A stretch of DNA of 64,000 nucleotides from Amanita rubescens. Lineage: Eukaryota > Basidiomycota > Agaricomycetes > Agaricales > Amanitaceae. Made by a program: the position numbers and the translations under genes. The stretch covers positions 124,001 to 188,000 of the forward strand of contig WION01000040.1 of NCBI GenBank assembly GCA_015039365.1, read 5' to 3'. Position 1 is the stretch's first letter. The number at the start of each line of letters is the position of its first letter. Shown piece by piece: positions 34,089 through 45,233 of this stretch. The notes under the pieces are model-generated. The model did no database searches. It was not told the origin of the DNA and was given only the letters and a program-made list of their open reading frames with translations.

Positions 34089-35601
34089 ATTTGCGGATGA
34101 AATGCTTCAGGAACTAGAGCTTGACCTGAACCCGGAGAAGCGTGTCAATACCGCTTGGCTTACCACGTGGCTGGAGGTCCGGCGTGTTCAGTAACCGGAG
34201 TGCAGACGCAGGTTTGAGATGCTGTTTTTAGAACGATATCCCTTGCTCAGGACTTTTTTTCCCAGAGCAAGCACTTACTGAATCGAAAGTCAGTATATAT
34301 GTAGAAGTTGATGTCAAGAATAGCACACATCAGACTAATGAATTTATGAAATCATTGCGCAGCTACTGCGCATGCGCAGTCGAGGTCAGTCCCGAGTCTA
34401 TATAAGATAGGCTTTCAATGTTTTATCGTTATACCATCCGCCGTCGCTGCAGCGTCTTCTTCCCCATCTCCTTGTCCGATGACACTCATACAAAATGCTT
34501 CACGTATTCCTGCCGCGCCTGGAAGAACCATCCTCCTGTTTCAACTATTTTTGAAGTAATTTTCACAAGAGAATAAACGACTAACACATTGCACGGCATA
34601 GTGCGTTGGGTGACGTCTCAAGGCCTCAAGGACCATCAACCTCATGGCCTTGCCGCTAGTCTACTCAATGCACTACATGCTGATCAACCCTTGCTCATCG
34701 TAATGGAGCGGGAGCACTATTGATACGGATCGTGTCAAGTTGTCAACTGCCATCAGCTTGGCAGCATGTGGAAGCACCGCCCAGAAAACTCTATCAAAAT
34801 GTGCGACGTTTCCAAAGACCAAGGATGGGCATATTGAAGATGGGGGTGATGATGAATACGCGGTACGGGCTCAAAATGTTATTTCTATATTTCGAATGTT
34901 GTTTTTGCCTATGTTAGACAAATGTCAAGTTTACATGAGTCAGGTCTTTGTTTTGGCTATCATGCCGCTCATCAAAAAAAATCATGCCGCGTTATCACTG
35001 CCTGTTGCCATAGGATGGGTATCACCACTTGGACGCGGAATGACTGCAGCATAAATGATTACTAGTAGTCAAGTGATCCAGGGCAATACTGCCATTCGTC
35101 CATTCGAGTCACCTGCGTGCCGCTGCCCGAGTGCACCCCGCCATCGGGCACCCTTTCCCAATTTCCCTTCTTCGCCAAGGATCGTGTTGAAGCTTTGAAG
35201 TGGCGACAATCTGGAATTGTCGGTTACGTTCTGGCGTTCTCAACATTATGTAACGGTAATCGCAAGCCTGGATTGCTACAGGACACCACTTCCTTCACAA
35301 TAAGCTGCGTTGGCTGTGGGTGATATCTTCAGAATATTCGAGGTTTCGCCTACTCATCTTCAAGTACAATCACCATCACAAGTCCAGTGATAGGCATCTG
35401 TCCATCATTACATGTTTGGCACTGGCAGTGACTCCACCCAGGGAGGCTAACGACCGTTCATTCACAGGACTTTACTTATGTCGGCATCGATTAATCAGAC
35501 CCTGGTGTCCAAATAAGTATAAAAGACGAGCTTGCGAAAAACTTCCTAGGCCGTTCCTGGTTTTTTTCCCCCTCCCCAACCCTATCCACCTCCCCTCAAT
35601 A
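34089..35601. other. Spacer between 3-hydroxyacyl-CoA dehydrogenase and the GPI-protein gene
   Basis: A 16-bp perfect palindrome lies at 34365-34380 (see separate entry), then TATATAAGATAGG at about 34398. A short frame from ATG 34479 (26 codons, possibly spliced at GTAATT about 34558) follows, but no protein family is visible. The frame 34740-35054 and others to 35320 are unassigned. TATAAAAG at about 35517 is the likely TATA box of the gene at 35602. Confidence 0.4.
34365..34380. promoter_or_regulatory. 16-bp perfect palindrome ACTGCGCATGCGCAGT
   Basis: The sequence equals its own reverse complement and contains TGCGCATGCGCA, which is identical to the animal NRF-1 site. It lies 277 bp upstream of the dehydrogenase ATG on the minus strand, next to a TATA-like element on the plus strand. 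A binding factor in fungi is not known to me. Confidence 0.6.
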
Positions 35602-36346
35602 ATGCTGACCCGCAACGCGCTCTTCCTTTCCATTCTCTTCGTTTCTGGTAAACATTTTCGCGTTAATGGGGGGTTTCAGTTAGTAACAGACATTATTCAG
35701 CTTCCGCGGCGCATATCGCACCCCTCCTCGCCATCAGACAGACAAGTGCATGCCAAAGTCAATGTTCTCAAGTCTTGAACGAAGTCCAGTCCGGGGTCCG
35801 TTTCCTTATTCCTAAAGTTCTCCGACCATTTTTCAACGCTTGCTCCAGACCTGTGACGTCCAGTGTATTTGCACCGCGTCGGTCATCAGCGCCATTGGTC
35901 AATGTGTTCAATGCGCCGAGTCGCAAGGTATTACCATCCCAGGTGTTGGCCCTAACTACGTCCAAAGTTCGTTGCATTTTTGTCGCCGGATACACCTTTC
36001 CTGACGAACTACGTTCAATAGCCCTTGAGACCGACTGTACGGATGCAGGATATCCAGTTTCAGGAGTAAGCACTGGTGGAAGCGGCTCCTGGTTCAACAA
36101 CCGGATCTGGCCTCTCCGGAACTGGCTTGGGAAGTGGAGCAAGTTCGACTGCTGGGACCGCAACCGCCACGGGCGGCCTTGGTAGGCCTCGGTGGTACGA
36201 CAACTGCCGCCACTAGTGGATCTACTGCCACATCCAGCGGCAGCGGCAGCGGAATTACCTTTGGAAAGAGCAGTGCTACGGGTTTGACAGCACAACTTGG
36301 CGCTGTTGCAGCAGCAGTAGCAGGTGTTATCATCCTAGCAGCTTAA
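35602..36346 (+). CDS. Cys-rich, GPI-anchored secreted protein (frame broken in the linker)
   Basis: Exons 35602-35647, 35701-35795, 35849-35966 and 36022 onward. Signal peptide MLTRNALFLSILFVSASAAH. Then a Cys-rich module, TSACQSQCSQVLNEVQSG, TCDVQCICTASVISAIGQC and CVQCAESQGI, with a further Cys in LETDCTDAGYPVSG, in the style of CFEM-like surface proteins. A Ser/Gly/Thr/Ala-rich linker leads to the tail LTAQLGAVAAAVAGVIILAA, a typical GPI-attachment signal. Inside the linker the frame changes twice by one base (about 36091 and 36182); correcting by eye restores the repetitive linker. Either repeat-linked sequencing errors or decay. A TATAAAAG lies about 85 bp upstream of the ATG. Confidence 0.6.
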
Positions 36347-37165
36347 AAGACGTTTACCCCTCTGTCTCTACTTTTAGTTACAGGTTTCAAAATATGCTTC
36401 AACCTACTACATTACAACCGGAAAAGTGATTGCGCTTACTTTCGATACTAACAACATTTAGCTGAGAGTAGTGGACAAGGCGTTTTGTGGATAAGCATGC
36501 AGCAGCAAGTAAAATAAACCATGTGGTAAGGGTTGCGGGCAACGGATCTGCCAACCTATTGAGTTGTCTCACGACGGTAACGGCATGAAAGTGGCATAGT
36601 GAACTTCGTGGCCATTGCTACTCGTAGTCCTACGAGGCTAGCCTCTCGCTACTGTTGCATTGATATCGCCATGGCTACCCTTCTCCCAAGCCCTTTGGAT
36701 TTAGCACGCGGCGATCCTTCGAATGCATTTGCGCCAGTCATGAAAATACTTCATGACTGTTTCTTCCCTCTACAGTCGCAACCGTTCGACTTGCAGTTCG
36801 TCTAGTAATTCCTATACTCAACTAGGAGCAACCCAAAGACGACAAGATCCTATCTCTGTGAACTAATCGACGTCAGTCCAATGCCCAGCAAAGAGCGTCC
36901 GGGTCTCGATGTTCCCTGACAGTAGATATTTTAGAAGACGATGCATTCCAATGCTTTTTGATCAAGGCGAGCTTGGTAAGAACATTAGATGGCGGGTTTC
37001 ATCGAGGGGGTACAAGGTCGCCTTGTGGAAGCCTCAGCCATCTGACTTCGGCTATGCGTGGTCGTTGGTGTGACTGACAGTAACTAGTGACTTGTCACGC
37101 GCCACCCTCTCGGTCAGTGGCTCTAGACTCTTTCTTTTTGTCTTTGACATCACATTACTCTAGAA
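36347..37165. other. Gene-free stretch
   Basis: No convincing gene. The frame 36599-36805 lacks any recognisable feature. Nothing repetitive seen. Confidence 0.4.
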
Positions 37166-37507
37166 ATGACCAAAATCTTATATATCACGGGATATAAGCT
37201 TGATCGCCAGAAGATACGTGCTGTGTTCAAGAGAAAAGATGGCGAGTCAGAGGAGTTCTACGACTTCAAGTGGATTAAGCCCATCATCAATACCATTCCA
37301 GAAACGGCTTACAGCTATGTTGGTAATGGATTAGAGCCCGATGGTCGCCTGAACCTGGTGCTCGTGCTTGAGGATGGGTATGATGAAGCGGCATTGAAGG
37401 CGTCTGATGTTCAGATCCCTGAGACGCTTCCACAGGGGTCGTTAAAAGTTTTAACGGCGGGTGTCTGGCTATCGGACGAGCAAGATGACAATGATGATGA
37501 TAACTAA
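37166..37507 (+). CDS. Small single-exon protein of 113 residues, unknown
   Basis: ATG 37166 opens an uninterrupted frame to 37507. The protein starts MTKILYITGYKLDRQKIRAV and mixes short beta-like stretches (GRLNLVLVLEDGY) with acidic residues, ending in a run of Asp/Asn (DEQDDNDDDN). No signal peptide or membrane segment is seen. No family recognised. Codon use looks coding and the opposite strand is less so. Confidence 0.5.
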   Translation: MTKILYITGYKLDRQKIRAVFKRKDGESEEFYDFKWIKPIINTIPETAYSYVGNGLEPDGRLNLVLVLEDGYDEAALKASDVQIPETLPQGSLKVLTAGVWLSDEQDDNDDDN

Positions 37508-37510
37508 ACA

Positions 37511-37873
37511 TGAAGCAGGAAGGTGCGTATCCTATTGTCCGTTTTACAGCAGGTATGTTGAATTGGAGGAAGCAGATATAAATAAGTGGGAATGCTAACT
37601 ATAAACCTTCCCACATTTCTCCACACACCATGACGAAACGATGACGCCCGTGCCATCTCTTTCGTTAACGGATGTCCTGGAAAGAGGGATTTCCCACAAC
37701 ACTGGCGAAGGAAGGCGACTTGTTTTCTTGTAGAGGGAAAACTTGGAGGTCAGATGATCACGACCATAATCCTCGAAGTAACCCACTTACCAGCGTCACC
37801 ATCCTATTCACTAGGTTTAGTCCGTGTATTAATGTAGTAACAATAATAGACTCATATATATCATGCACTATCT
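37511..37873. other. Spacer between the 113-residue gene and the F-box gene 3' end
   Basis: About 360 bp with no supported gene. AT-rich runs near 37840-37870 may belong to the 3' end of the F-box gene. Confidence 0.4.
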
Positions 37874-40814
37874 CTACTCATAGCATAGAATAAAGATCTT
37901 TCCATCCTTCACGCTGAGTATCACAGCACCCTGGCTCTGATCAATATTTATCGTCTCGACGATGTCGAGATCCAGCTCATCAGGCACCTTCAGCGTTTGC
38001 ACTACACCCTCCATCTTCCCTTCGCCTGGGCTTGGGCCGGGCGATGACGCATCATACGGTGGGAACGTCACGAATCGCAAGCGCTTAGGATCGTTATTGG
38101 CCCTCGGAGCTGTCCCTTCGTCTTGTTGTTGGTTGCCACTGCCAGCACTCGTGTCATTGTTTTGTTGACGAGGCTCGTCTTCATCTTCCGAACCCACCAT
38201 CTCACTATCACGCTCCTCACCTTCTTGCACTTGACTCTCACCATGCTCTATCCACACCGCGTGCCCAAAATCAACCGCAATTAACGGTCGAGGCCGCTCG
38301 ACAGGTTGTCCATCCTCCTCCTCGTCCACGTCGGATACGCAGACCACGTCAAATGGCGTTGCGACGTACCACATCTTCATCGAGTTGTCATTGTCGTCCT
38401 CTTCGCTCATATTGTCGTATTGATCGCCAGCCCATCCACATTCGCACTCAGCCTCGTCCTCTTCCGACAGGTCATAATCGGTATCATAAGTGTCCGAGGT
38501 ATGTTGACACCCGTCAGCCCAAGACGGTGGCGACGACGGTCCTTCGCCCGAGTCTTCATGAATGGTACCATTACTGGGTGGTGTCAAACTCCGGTGAACT
38601 TCATGGGTCGATTTCCTCTTGCCACCGTGCGCGCTTCCATTGACATTCCGCCGTTTTCGTTTCTGCCTTCGTTTTCCCTTTCCTTGATGGTTTCCAGCAC
38701 ACACGGCCATCTGTTGAGACTCCCTCCAGCCCTTCCAGTCTAAAGGTACTCGGAAATAGTGTTGAGCCAGCACAAACCGCGTAGCATGCGTCTGGGGATC
38801 ATGCGCGGCAAGCAAAACGACGGTACAACTGACCCGGGGTACGCCGGGCAGGGTAGGCCACCACTGTCTAACGAAATGGGCTGATTCGGGGTACCAGGGA
38901 AATGGGAACGGGTTAGGAAAACTGTCTCCTTGCTCACTTCCCTGGCTCGGATCGCCGTCATTGTCATCCTCATCGTCGCTATCCTCGGCTAGAAAATTCG
39001 GGAGATCAACGTCGGAAGTTTGCAGGTTCCCGAGATCTGCGGCATCCGCTTGAACCACGGGACCGACATTGGTAAGCTGCGCAGCCGAGGCCGCTGGAAG
39101 ACCGATGTTTCCGGCCAGTTGTGCAGGAAGCGGTGCCCCCTGTTCTAGAGCGGGCTGGACAAATAGTTGAGGGTTCTGTCCGGGTGGGATTAGTGCAAAA
39201 AGAGGTGCTTGAGCAAACAGTTGTTCAAGCTGCTGCGGTGTCAACAGTTGCGCCAGATCAACTGCTCCACCATCAGCAAATCCAGCACCGAGATTCGCTG
39301 CTATATCAGGGGGTAAAGGTAGAAGTAAACCTCCAGGTGTGAGAATGGCGTTCGCGAAACCACCAAAGCCATTTGCATCTCCTTCGAAAGGAATGTGATT
39401 GATAACCACAGGGGGAGCAATTAATTTTGGAAAGATAAACTTTTTCGATAACGTCCTTGCAGGTGGTAAACGGCCGTAGAGAAATGGTGTTGATTCATTG
39501 CCCATTTTCCATTTGTATTTGCGCAACAATGGGAATGGGGTAAAAGTGTTGGAATGCAGAACTGCTTTCCTCGCAGTGTATCACGATGTTCTTTTCGAAT
39601 AGAATGCACGACCAGTTTGACGACATCACCTTCCAGGCACGGGTTAAGCGAGATCAATAGCCGAAGATGAAAAAATAGACGCACCCCTTCAATACCTGTA
39701 TCTATGAAAACATACTCCGCCTTTTCCCAGTCTAAAAGTACGTAAAGTCCGATTGTATTAGACGATGAAAGCCAGACGAATGCGGATAATAGGCGCTGAG
39801 AAGGATCGAGAAGGAAGACATTCATCACTACACCCGCAGTCTTGAAGGCGCTGATACGGGAAAACAGAGGAGGTCGAGCTAAAGCTGACAAAGGACCATC
39901 GAAAAATTCGAGTTTCATGAGGACGAATTCCATAACGCGATCGTCATCATAGCTGTTTGGAAGTGATCAACTCCGTGTAGCAAGGCAAGTACATGCTTAA
40001 AAAACTCACGATCCTTGTATCACCTTGGCCATGGTGAAGAACACCGTACGTTGGTCGAACTCAACCCTGCATTTCCAAAGTTCCCATCTTTCAGGGGGAC
40101 ACCACTCGGCGATGCAAGTGTCGGTCTTAACATCCCAACAGACGACTTTCCCGCTCTTAGTGGCACAGAGCGTGTACTTAGATGTGATCGGAGAGAGCCA
40201 ATCGACTTCTTCGTTAGGCGGAGCGCTGACCACCTTGTACCACTTTCTGCGTGCCTTGCCGCTGCAAGGATTACCCGATGACCCTGGTCCATGATAGTGA
40301 TCGTCAATAAGTTCCGACAAAGCATCTCGTGATTGGATGGGACGAGGTGCTCTGCGACGCCAGGCGATTTCGAGACGAGAAGCTTTGTTGACGGCTCGAA
40401 TGAGTTGGTCTGTTGAGAGGTCAGATAGACGCTGGAAGCCTTTTAGAGGCAAAGCGCGGCATCGACCAAGAAGATCATGTGCGAGTTTGCGGTATACAGG
40501 ACGAGTACTAGCGAAGTCGTGAAGAGATTTGCAAGTCTGGACAGCATGGAGAATATCAGTGGCTTGAGCGGCGGAAGAACCATTGCAAGCAGTGATTCGT
40601 CTGTACCAGACCTCATCGCTCGTTCTGCGGCGAATGAAGGGGAAAATAAGAGACTTACGAGGTGCAGAGCAAGTATATCGTGCAAATCCAGATAGGTAGC
40701 GACGTTGAGAAGAAGATCGTAGGGTAAACTGCTCAAACCCATTGCCCAGTCAGAATCGGAAGAAGCAAAAGGGGACGGAGGGGGAGATGCCGGGAAAGTG
40801 TATGAGTCCAGCAT
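37874..40814 (-). CDS. Large F-box protein
   Basis: ATG 40814-40812. Exon 1 (to 40659) carries the F-box: SLPYDLLLNVATYLDLHDILALHL, spliced to TCKSLHDFASTRPVYRKL in exon 2 (40536-40010). Exon 3 starts at 39952. A further intron near 39690-39640 leads to SSNWSCILFEKNIVIHCEE. Near 39541 the frame changes by one base: upstream HFYPIP and downstream LLRKYKWKMGNE fit a single polypeptide only if one A is ignored. The long C-terminal half has a Pro/Gln/Ala-rich part (ANLGAGFADGGAVDLAQLL), an acidic part, FPFPWYPESAHFVRQWWP, and ends ETINIDQSQGAVILSVKDGKIFILCYE. F-box proteins present substrates to SCF ubiquitin ligases; the substrate is unknown. Without the correction the protein would end at about 39505. 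Confidence 0.8.
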
Positions 40815-41241
40815 GAACGCGTGAAGTGGACAGTTCCGGTCACTAGTTAAGCTCTCGGCTTTGTCAGACCTCAGTATACTGAAATTCAATACACTCGGGA
40901 ATAACCCTTTTTCAACTCTACTTGTAACCGATTGACACCAGCGCAGTTTTTTCGGCAAGGTTTGCGCCGCTTCAAAAAAGTGCGCTTGAACATCGCATCT
41001 TTTCACTCTAACTATATCGGGTGATACAACATGATATATTGCAGATAGAAAAACACATGCAGGACAATGCTACGTAAATACAAGAACTGAGTCTACACAT
41101 GTCCAACAAATCAACCACAGCTCAGCTGTGTCCTGTTCACGATCTAAATCCTACGCTTCTCGACGATAACAACGGGAGCAACCAAGTTCTGAATCAATGA
41201 GTTAAACCAGCTCATGATCAAGTCATAAAAGAAATGATGGA
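40815..41241. other. Spacer upstream of the F-box gene
   Basis: The 5' side of the F-box gene and the 3' end of the acid phosphatase-like gene. An open minus stretch to 41006 precedes the F-box ATG in another frame. No gene supported. Confidence 0.4.
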
Positions 41242-43103
41242 TCAAAGAAATGTGCGAGGATGTTCAGGGTAAAACGCCGCGAGGTTCGTAGCATGGCAAG
41301 GCTCGCCCCCTGTTGTTCTCCAGCACTCGTGCGCACGCGAGGTGCTGCTCGAGATAGATCCATAATCGTTGAATCTCTCACTCACCTCCTCTTCACCATC
41401 CAACCTGAGACGGGCCTGGCGAGCCTTGGCACGAGAGCGCTTGAAGATCCTGATGGCGATCCAGAGGCTTGTGAGCACGAAGAAAGCAAGAACACCGCTC
41501 ATGGTGGCCTGCACGCTGTTGCTTGCAGCAATCGTTGCGGTTTCAAAGATGTTTGCAGACTGAAGAGCTGGGATACCGCAAGCTTGTCTCCATTTCTTGT
41601 TGCTGCTGATAGCGGCGCTCTACACGAACGATCAAAAACTTTTGCCTCTGTTCATAAGCTCAAAACTTACCTCAGCACGGTAGATGAACTCAGTCAAGGG
41701 GATGTCAGAGTGGTGGCCGAAAACGTAAACATCCTCAAAGGTGCCGGTGGTGCCGTTCTTGAACTTGAAGCGGAGGAAGTCACGGAGATCAGGAGGTGAG
41801 CCACGGCGGAGCTCAATAGCAAGAGCAGAGGCGTAGTCGGCTGATTGTATAAATGAGCATCTCATCCATACCATGACAGCTGCTACGTACGGAAACCCTT
41901 GAACTCGGTATTCTCAGCGATACCGGTTTGGTGGAACAAAGAGGTGAATGCCTGGTAGGTAGTCTCGACCAAGAGGAATTGAAGTGGGTCTCCGTTGAAG
42001 GCAATGCGTTCCAAAGATTGCAGGATGGTGTAGAGCATAGTACGACCCGCAACTATATAGGGTAAATCTTAGTTTGAGCGTTGACATTACCATCGCCTTT
42101 ACGTACTGTTTCCGACACCATTGATGTCCTTGGAGGAGAAGACACCCTCCTCGTGGAAGTTGGCAAATCCACGAGCTTGCTCGATGATGGTGGGTGGGAG
42201 ACGGTAGGCATAGGTCTTGTTGTGGGTCAGTTGCGTGTTAATGAAATCATAAAGCTGTTATTATTTGTCACAATCTAGATCAGGCAATACTGGCGCCATA
42301 ACGTACGTTCCACTGGAAAATCATCACATGAGTCCACTTCAGGAAATGAAACGTAATAATAGAAACATACAGCATTCTCAAGAGTCGTGGGGCGACCGAA
42401 AACGAAATCCTTGATGGCTTTGAAGAAAGATTGAGCCTCTTTGCTCTTTTCCTTGAACGCAGGTGAGGCGTAGAACTCTTTGACGTGCTTCTCGAAGTTC
42501 TAATAAACAGTTCATAAGCAATGGACTTGACAGGATACAAGATTCCTTACCGGGCAGTTGGTCCAGGGTTCCAAGGAACGGTCATTGCCGGGCTCAACCG
42601 TCTCGACTGTTAATTCATTTGAAACAACTCTTGCCAACTAGTTCGCAGTTACGTACCTGGGACGTATTGGTAACCGCCGAGAGGAGCAACAATGGTTGTC
42701 TCATTGGCGAGAACAATTTTGTTGTTCGGGTTGGGCGGGAAGAGACCCTGAAGGAGCGCAATGGCAGAGTCGAAGACGACGCTTCCCTCAACTCCGGCTT
42801 TGACGCGGACTTTGATCTCGCTGTTGTCGACAATGTCCCCGCGCATGCCCTCAATGTAAGAGGGAGAAGAACTGGTGAGGTAGGTCGACCTAATGAGAGA
42901 ACCAAGCTGGAAAGATTGGGCCTACAAAACAGCAGATTCTGTCAATTTGTCGCCGAAGCATGGGAAGAGAACATGACACTTGCCTCTCCTAGAGCGGTCG
43001 TCTCGGTATTTGACGCCGCATAGGTATAGGGATCTTGGTGAAGGCTGTAACGGTCGCCGTTACGAGCGAGGACGATGACACCTAAGACTTTTGAGAGCTT
43101 CAT
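41242..43103 (-). CDS. Histidine-phosphatase-fold membrane protein with RNG instead of RHG
   Basis: ATG 43103-43101. Exon 1 (to 42984) reads VLGVIVLARNGDRYSLHQDP; the family motif RHGxRxP is altered to RNGDR. Later blocks VKAGVEGSVVFDSAIALL, GGYQYVPVETVEPGNDRSLEPW, LPPTIIEQARGFANFHEEG, GRTMLYTILQSLERIAFNGD, and GHHSDIPLTEF, where the second catalytic H-x-D appears as HSD. Near the C-terminus SGVLAFFVLTSLWIAIRIF is a membrane helix followed by RSRAKARQARLR. The gene has about eight exons; intron 1 (42983-42922) has GCAAGT...AG ends. Family members are extracellular or vacuolar acid phosphatases or phytases; loss of the phospho-accepting His suggests reduced or altered activity. I recall this RNG form in other fungal members, but cannot check it. 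Confidence 0.75.
42922..42983 (-). other. GC-AG intron in the acid phosphatase-like gene
   Basis: Exon 1 ends ...CTAGGAGAG and is followed by GCAAGTGTC; the acceptor TTTTGTAG precedes GCCCAATCT. Joined in phase 0 (LGE to AQSFQLG). Confidence 0.7.
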
Positions 43104-44023
43104 TCCTCGAGGAGTAGAAGCGTCAAGGGAAGAGAGTAAAGAAGAAAGCTGATGCTGCGATTGACCCTCGCGTCCTCTTTATATGTCCACGCGCCGCAAT
43201 GGGCTCCATAACAAAGAGAAAAGCGTGCAGGCAACGCATCCAGGTTGGCCCCGGACATGCGGCGTACAGGCCTTGATCTAATAGCCTTTTTTGGCATTCC
43301 TGGGAATATTAAATCAAGTCCAGCATCCAGTCACGCCTTGAGGTAAGCATTTAAGTTTGGAGTGTCGTTTTGCCCGCGCAAGGGGGGCCGCCAACCCACG
43401 TTGAGAAGGTGATGGGATTCATTCAGTGTTGTCTGGGAAGTACCGGTCTACAGGCAAAAAAGATCCGATGAAAGAGTAGAGCGGGTTACTTATTGTTCGC
43501 ATTAATGCATCAAGTATAGGTAAGCGAACCTATCGGCGAAATCATTAGCTCAATCACTTTCCTCACGTGAAACTGAGAAGGTGGCTTTCAGGATTGCGTG
43601 AGTGACTACGTCTGGAGGTGATCGTGGGCCAGACCTTTGATTGCCCGATGCAGGCTGGGTTCCATGAGGCGCACTAAGTGGCCGTTAAAATTCCTGACGT
43701 GATGGAAGCGGCGTCGGATATAGAGTAAACGCGCCGATTTTCGAACATAAAGGTAACTAAGTTCTGAGCCTCCCTAGCAAGGCACAGGCGACATCGTCTT
43801 TGATTATCCATTTTGCATTGTTCTTTGATGACCACTCAAAGGTAGTGTTATGCAGTTCAAATATCCAGCAACTAAAGAACGTGTTGTGGAACACGCGATC
43901 TTGGTCAGTTTACTAGGGATCTTTTTCCACGAGTACCATGGCATTCTCGGAAAGTAACCTGAATTTACGTCAGAGAAGTATCCACAAAGATTAAGAGTGG
44001 CTCACAATACTCAGTACTTTATT
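43104..44023. other. Spacer with promoter of the acid phosphatase-like gene
   Basis: A TATAAAG box on the minus strand at about 43175-43183 lies some 75 bp upstream of the ATG at 43103. No gene in the remaining 800 bp. Confidence 0.45.
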
Positions 44024-45141
44024 CTACTTTCTTTTTTTTCCTTTGGGGCCACTCTTCGGTGTGTGACTAATAGCACCGGTAGACGAAACCTGAGAATTGT
44101 CTACATTTGCTGCACCCTGAGTTGCCCCACCACCTCCAAATCCTTTGCGTCGTTTGCCTTGCTGGAACGTGGACCGCTCGCTCTTCTTTAGCCAGCGCTC
44201 CGGATCCGGAGGTGGCGTCACGCCTGGAATCACTCCAGCAGGAATGCGGGACTTCCTTGTTTTCCTTGTTACAGCTTTAGTTTGTTGATCATTCGTCTCT
44301 CCAAGATTAGCAACGGGAATGGTTGTTGACACCGTAGACGATGAGATGGTTGGCGGTGGCGCTGATTCAATATTAGCACTACTCTGGGCCGGTAATGCGT
44401 CAAGCGATTGAAGGAAGCCAACGTTAATGAAATCGAGATGTTGCTGCGATGCCCGCAAGTTGGTAAGGATATCCGACTGTTCTTCGGAATTCTATATGCA
44501 CAGTTTAGTGAACCTCCGATAATATCGTACACGCGCATATACCAACCAGTTCGGCCGTATCCAGCAACTGATTATACAGATCAAGTGCCACTTGATATGA
44601 CCCTTGACGGTAGTTCTGATAATGTTTCAGCCTCAAGTAACTGTACGAAACAAACAAGTATTAACCATCTGAGCCTCAAGATGCGTAATGCCTCTGTCGG
44701 GTCCGCGCCTGTGTCTTGATCTCCTCCAATATTTGGCCTGCCTCCTGTTCACACTGAAGGCGATATAACGTATATGCTTTTTCGAATGCGTAGACATCCT
44801 TGTCTTCCCCAGAGTCAATCATTTCCAGAGCACCACTATACTGCTCAGTCTGCGACAATAAAAATAACTTGGTCTGGAGAGCATCAGTATCCCTCGGTTC
44901 CAAGCGCAAAACTGATGCGTGCCATATCAACGGCGTGTCTAGGGACTGGAAATGAGTCGAACGCACTTTTGTCGCATGTTTTGATGGCGTTTTGAAAGTG
45001 TCCGCCATCGATTTGCGCACAAAGCGAGGTGAACAGCCGCTTGAGGCGCTCTGGCAAGGGCAGTGGTTGCTTATGTTCTCCCTTCCCTGTTGGTCTTTTT
45101 CCTTGATGTGCGCTTTTTCTGGGTGCCGTCGTCGCTGGCAT
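44024..45141 (-). CDS. SRP72: Signal recognition particle subunit SRP72, short form
   Basis: Exons 45141-44967, 44911-44666, 44615-44547 and 44491-44024. N-terminal TPR segment: LPERLKRLFTSLCAQIDGGH, then DTDALQTKLFLLSQTEQYSG; then NYRQGSYQVALDLYNQLL and SEEQSDILTNL. The C-terminus has GVIPGVTPPPDPERWLKKSE, RSTFQQGKRRKG, and GGGGATQGAA, the RNA-binding tail that anchors SRP72 to the SRP. Near 44703 the frame changes by one base inside CCC: TQART then DRGITHLEAQM fits the family only with one C ignored. The total is about 318 residues, about half of the 640-670 of yeast and human, so most of the TPR array between about residues 150 and 200 is absent. Head to head with the pinin-family gene. 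Confidence 0.8.
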
Positions 45142-45233
45142 TATTGATAAGGCTGAGGCGTTGGAATTGGTAGAACCCTGTAAATTTCTCACGGTCCACT
45201 CGACAACTTCCTCGACCGCGAACTCAGCTTTCA
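45142..45233. promoter_or_regulatory. Short divergent promoter shared by SRP72 and a pinin-family gene
   Basis: The start codons at 45141 (minus) and 45234 (plus) are 92 bp apart. No TATA box is visible. The minus frame continues open upstream to 45279 in the same frame as SRP72, so an alternative upstream start for SRP72 (45279) that would overlap the pinin gene is possible. Confidence 0.5.

Noticed and set aside
33730..34194. Plus-strand Ser/Thr-rich frame
   Set aside because: It lies opposite the first exon of 3-hydroxyacyl-CoA dehydrogenase, whose NAD-binding motif is clear.
36094..36333. Minus-strand Pro/Val-rich frame as a gene
   Set aside because: It mirrors the Gly/Ser/Thr-rich linker of the GPI-anchored protein on the plus strand.
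38306..38743. Plus-strand frame over the F-box gene
   Set aside because: Opposite-strand shadow of the acidic C-terminal half of the F-box protein.
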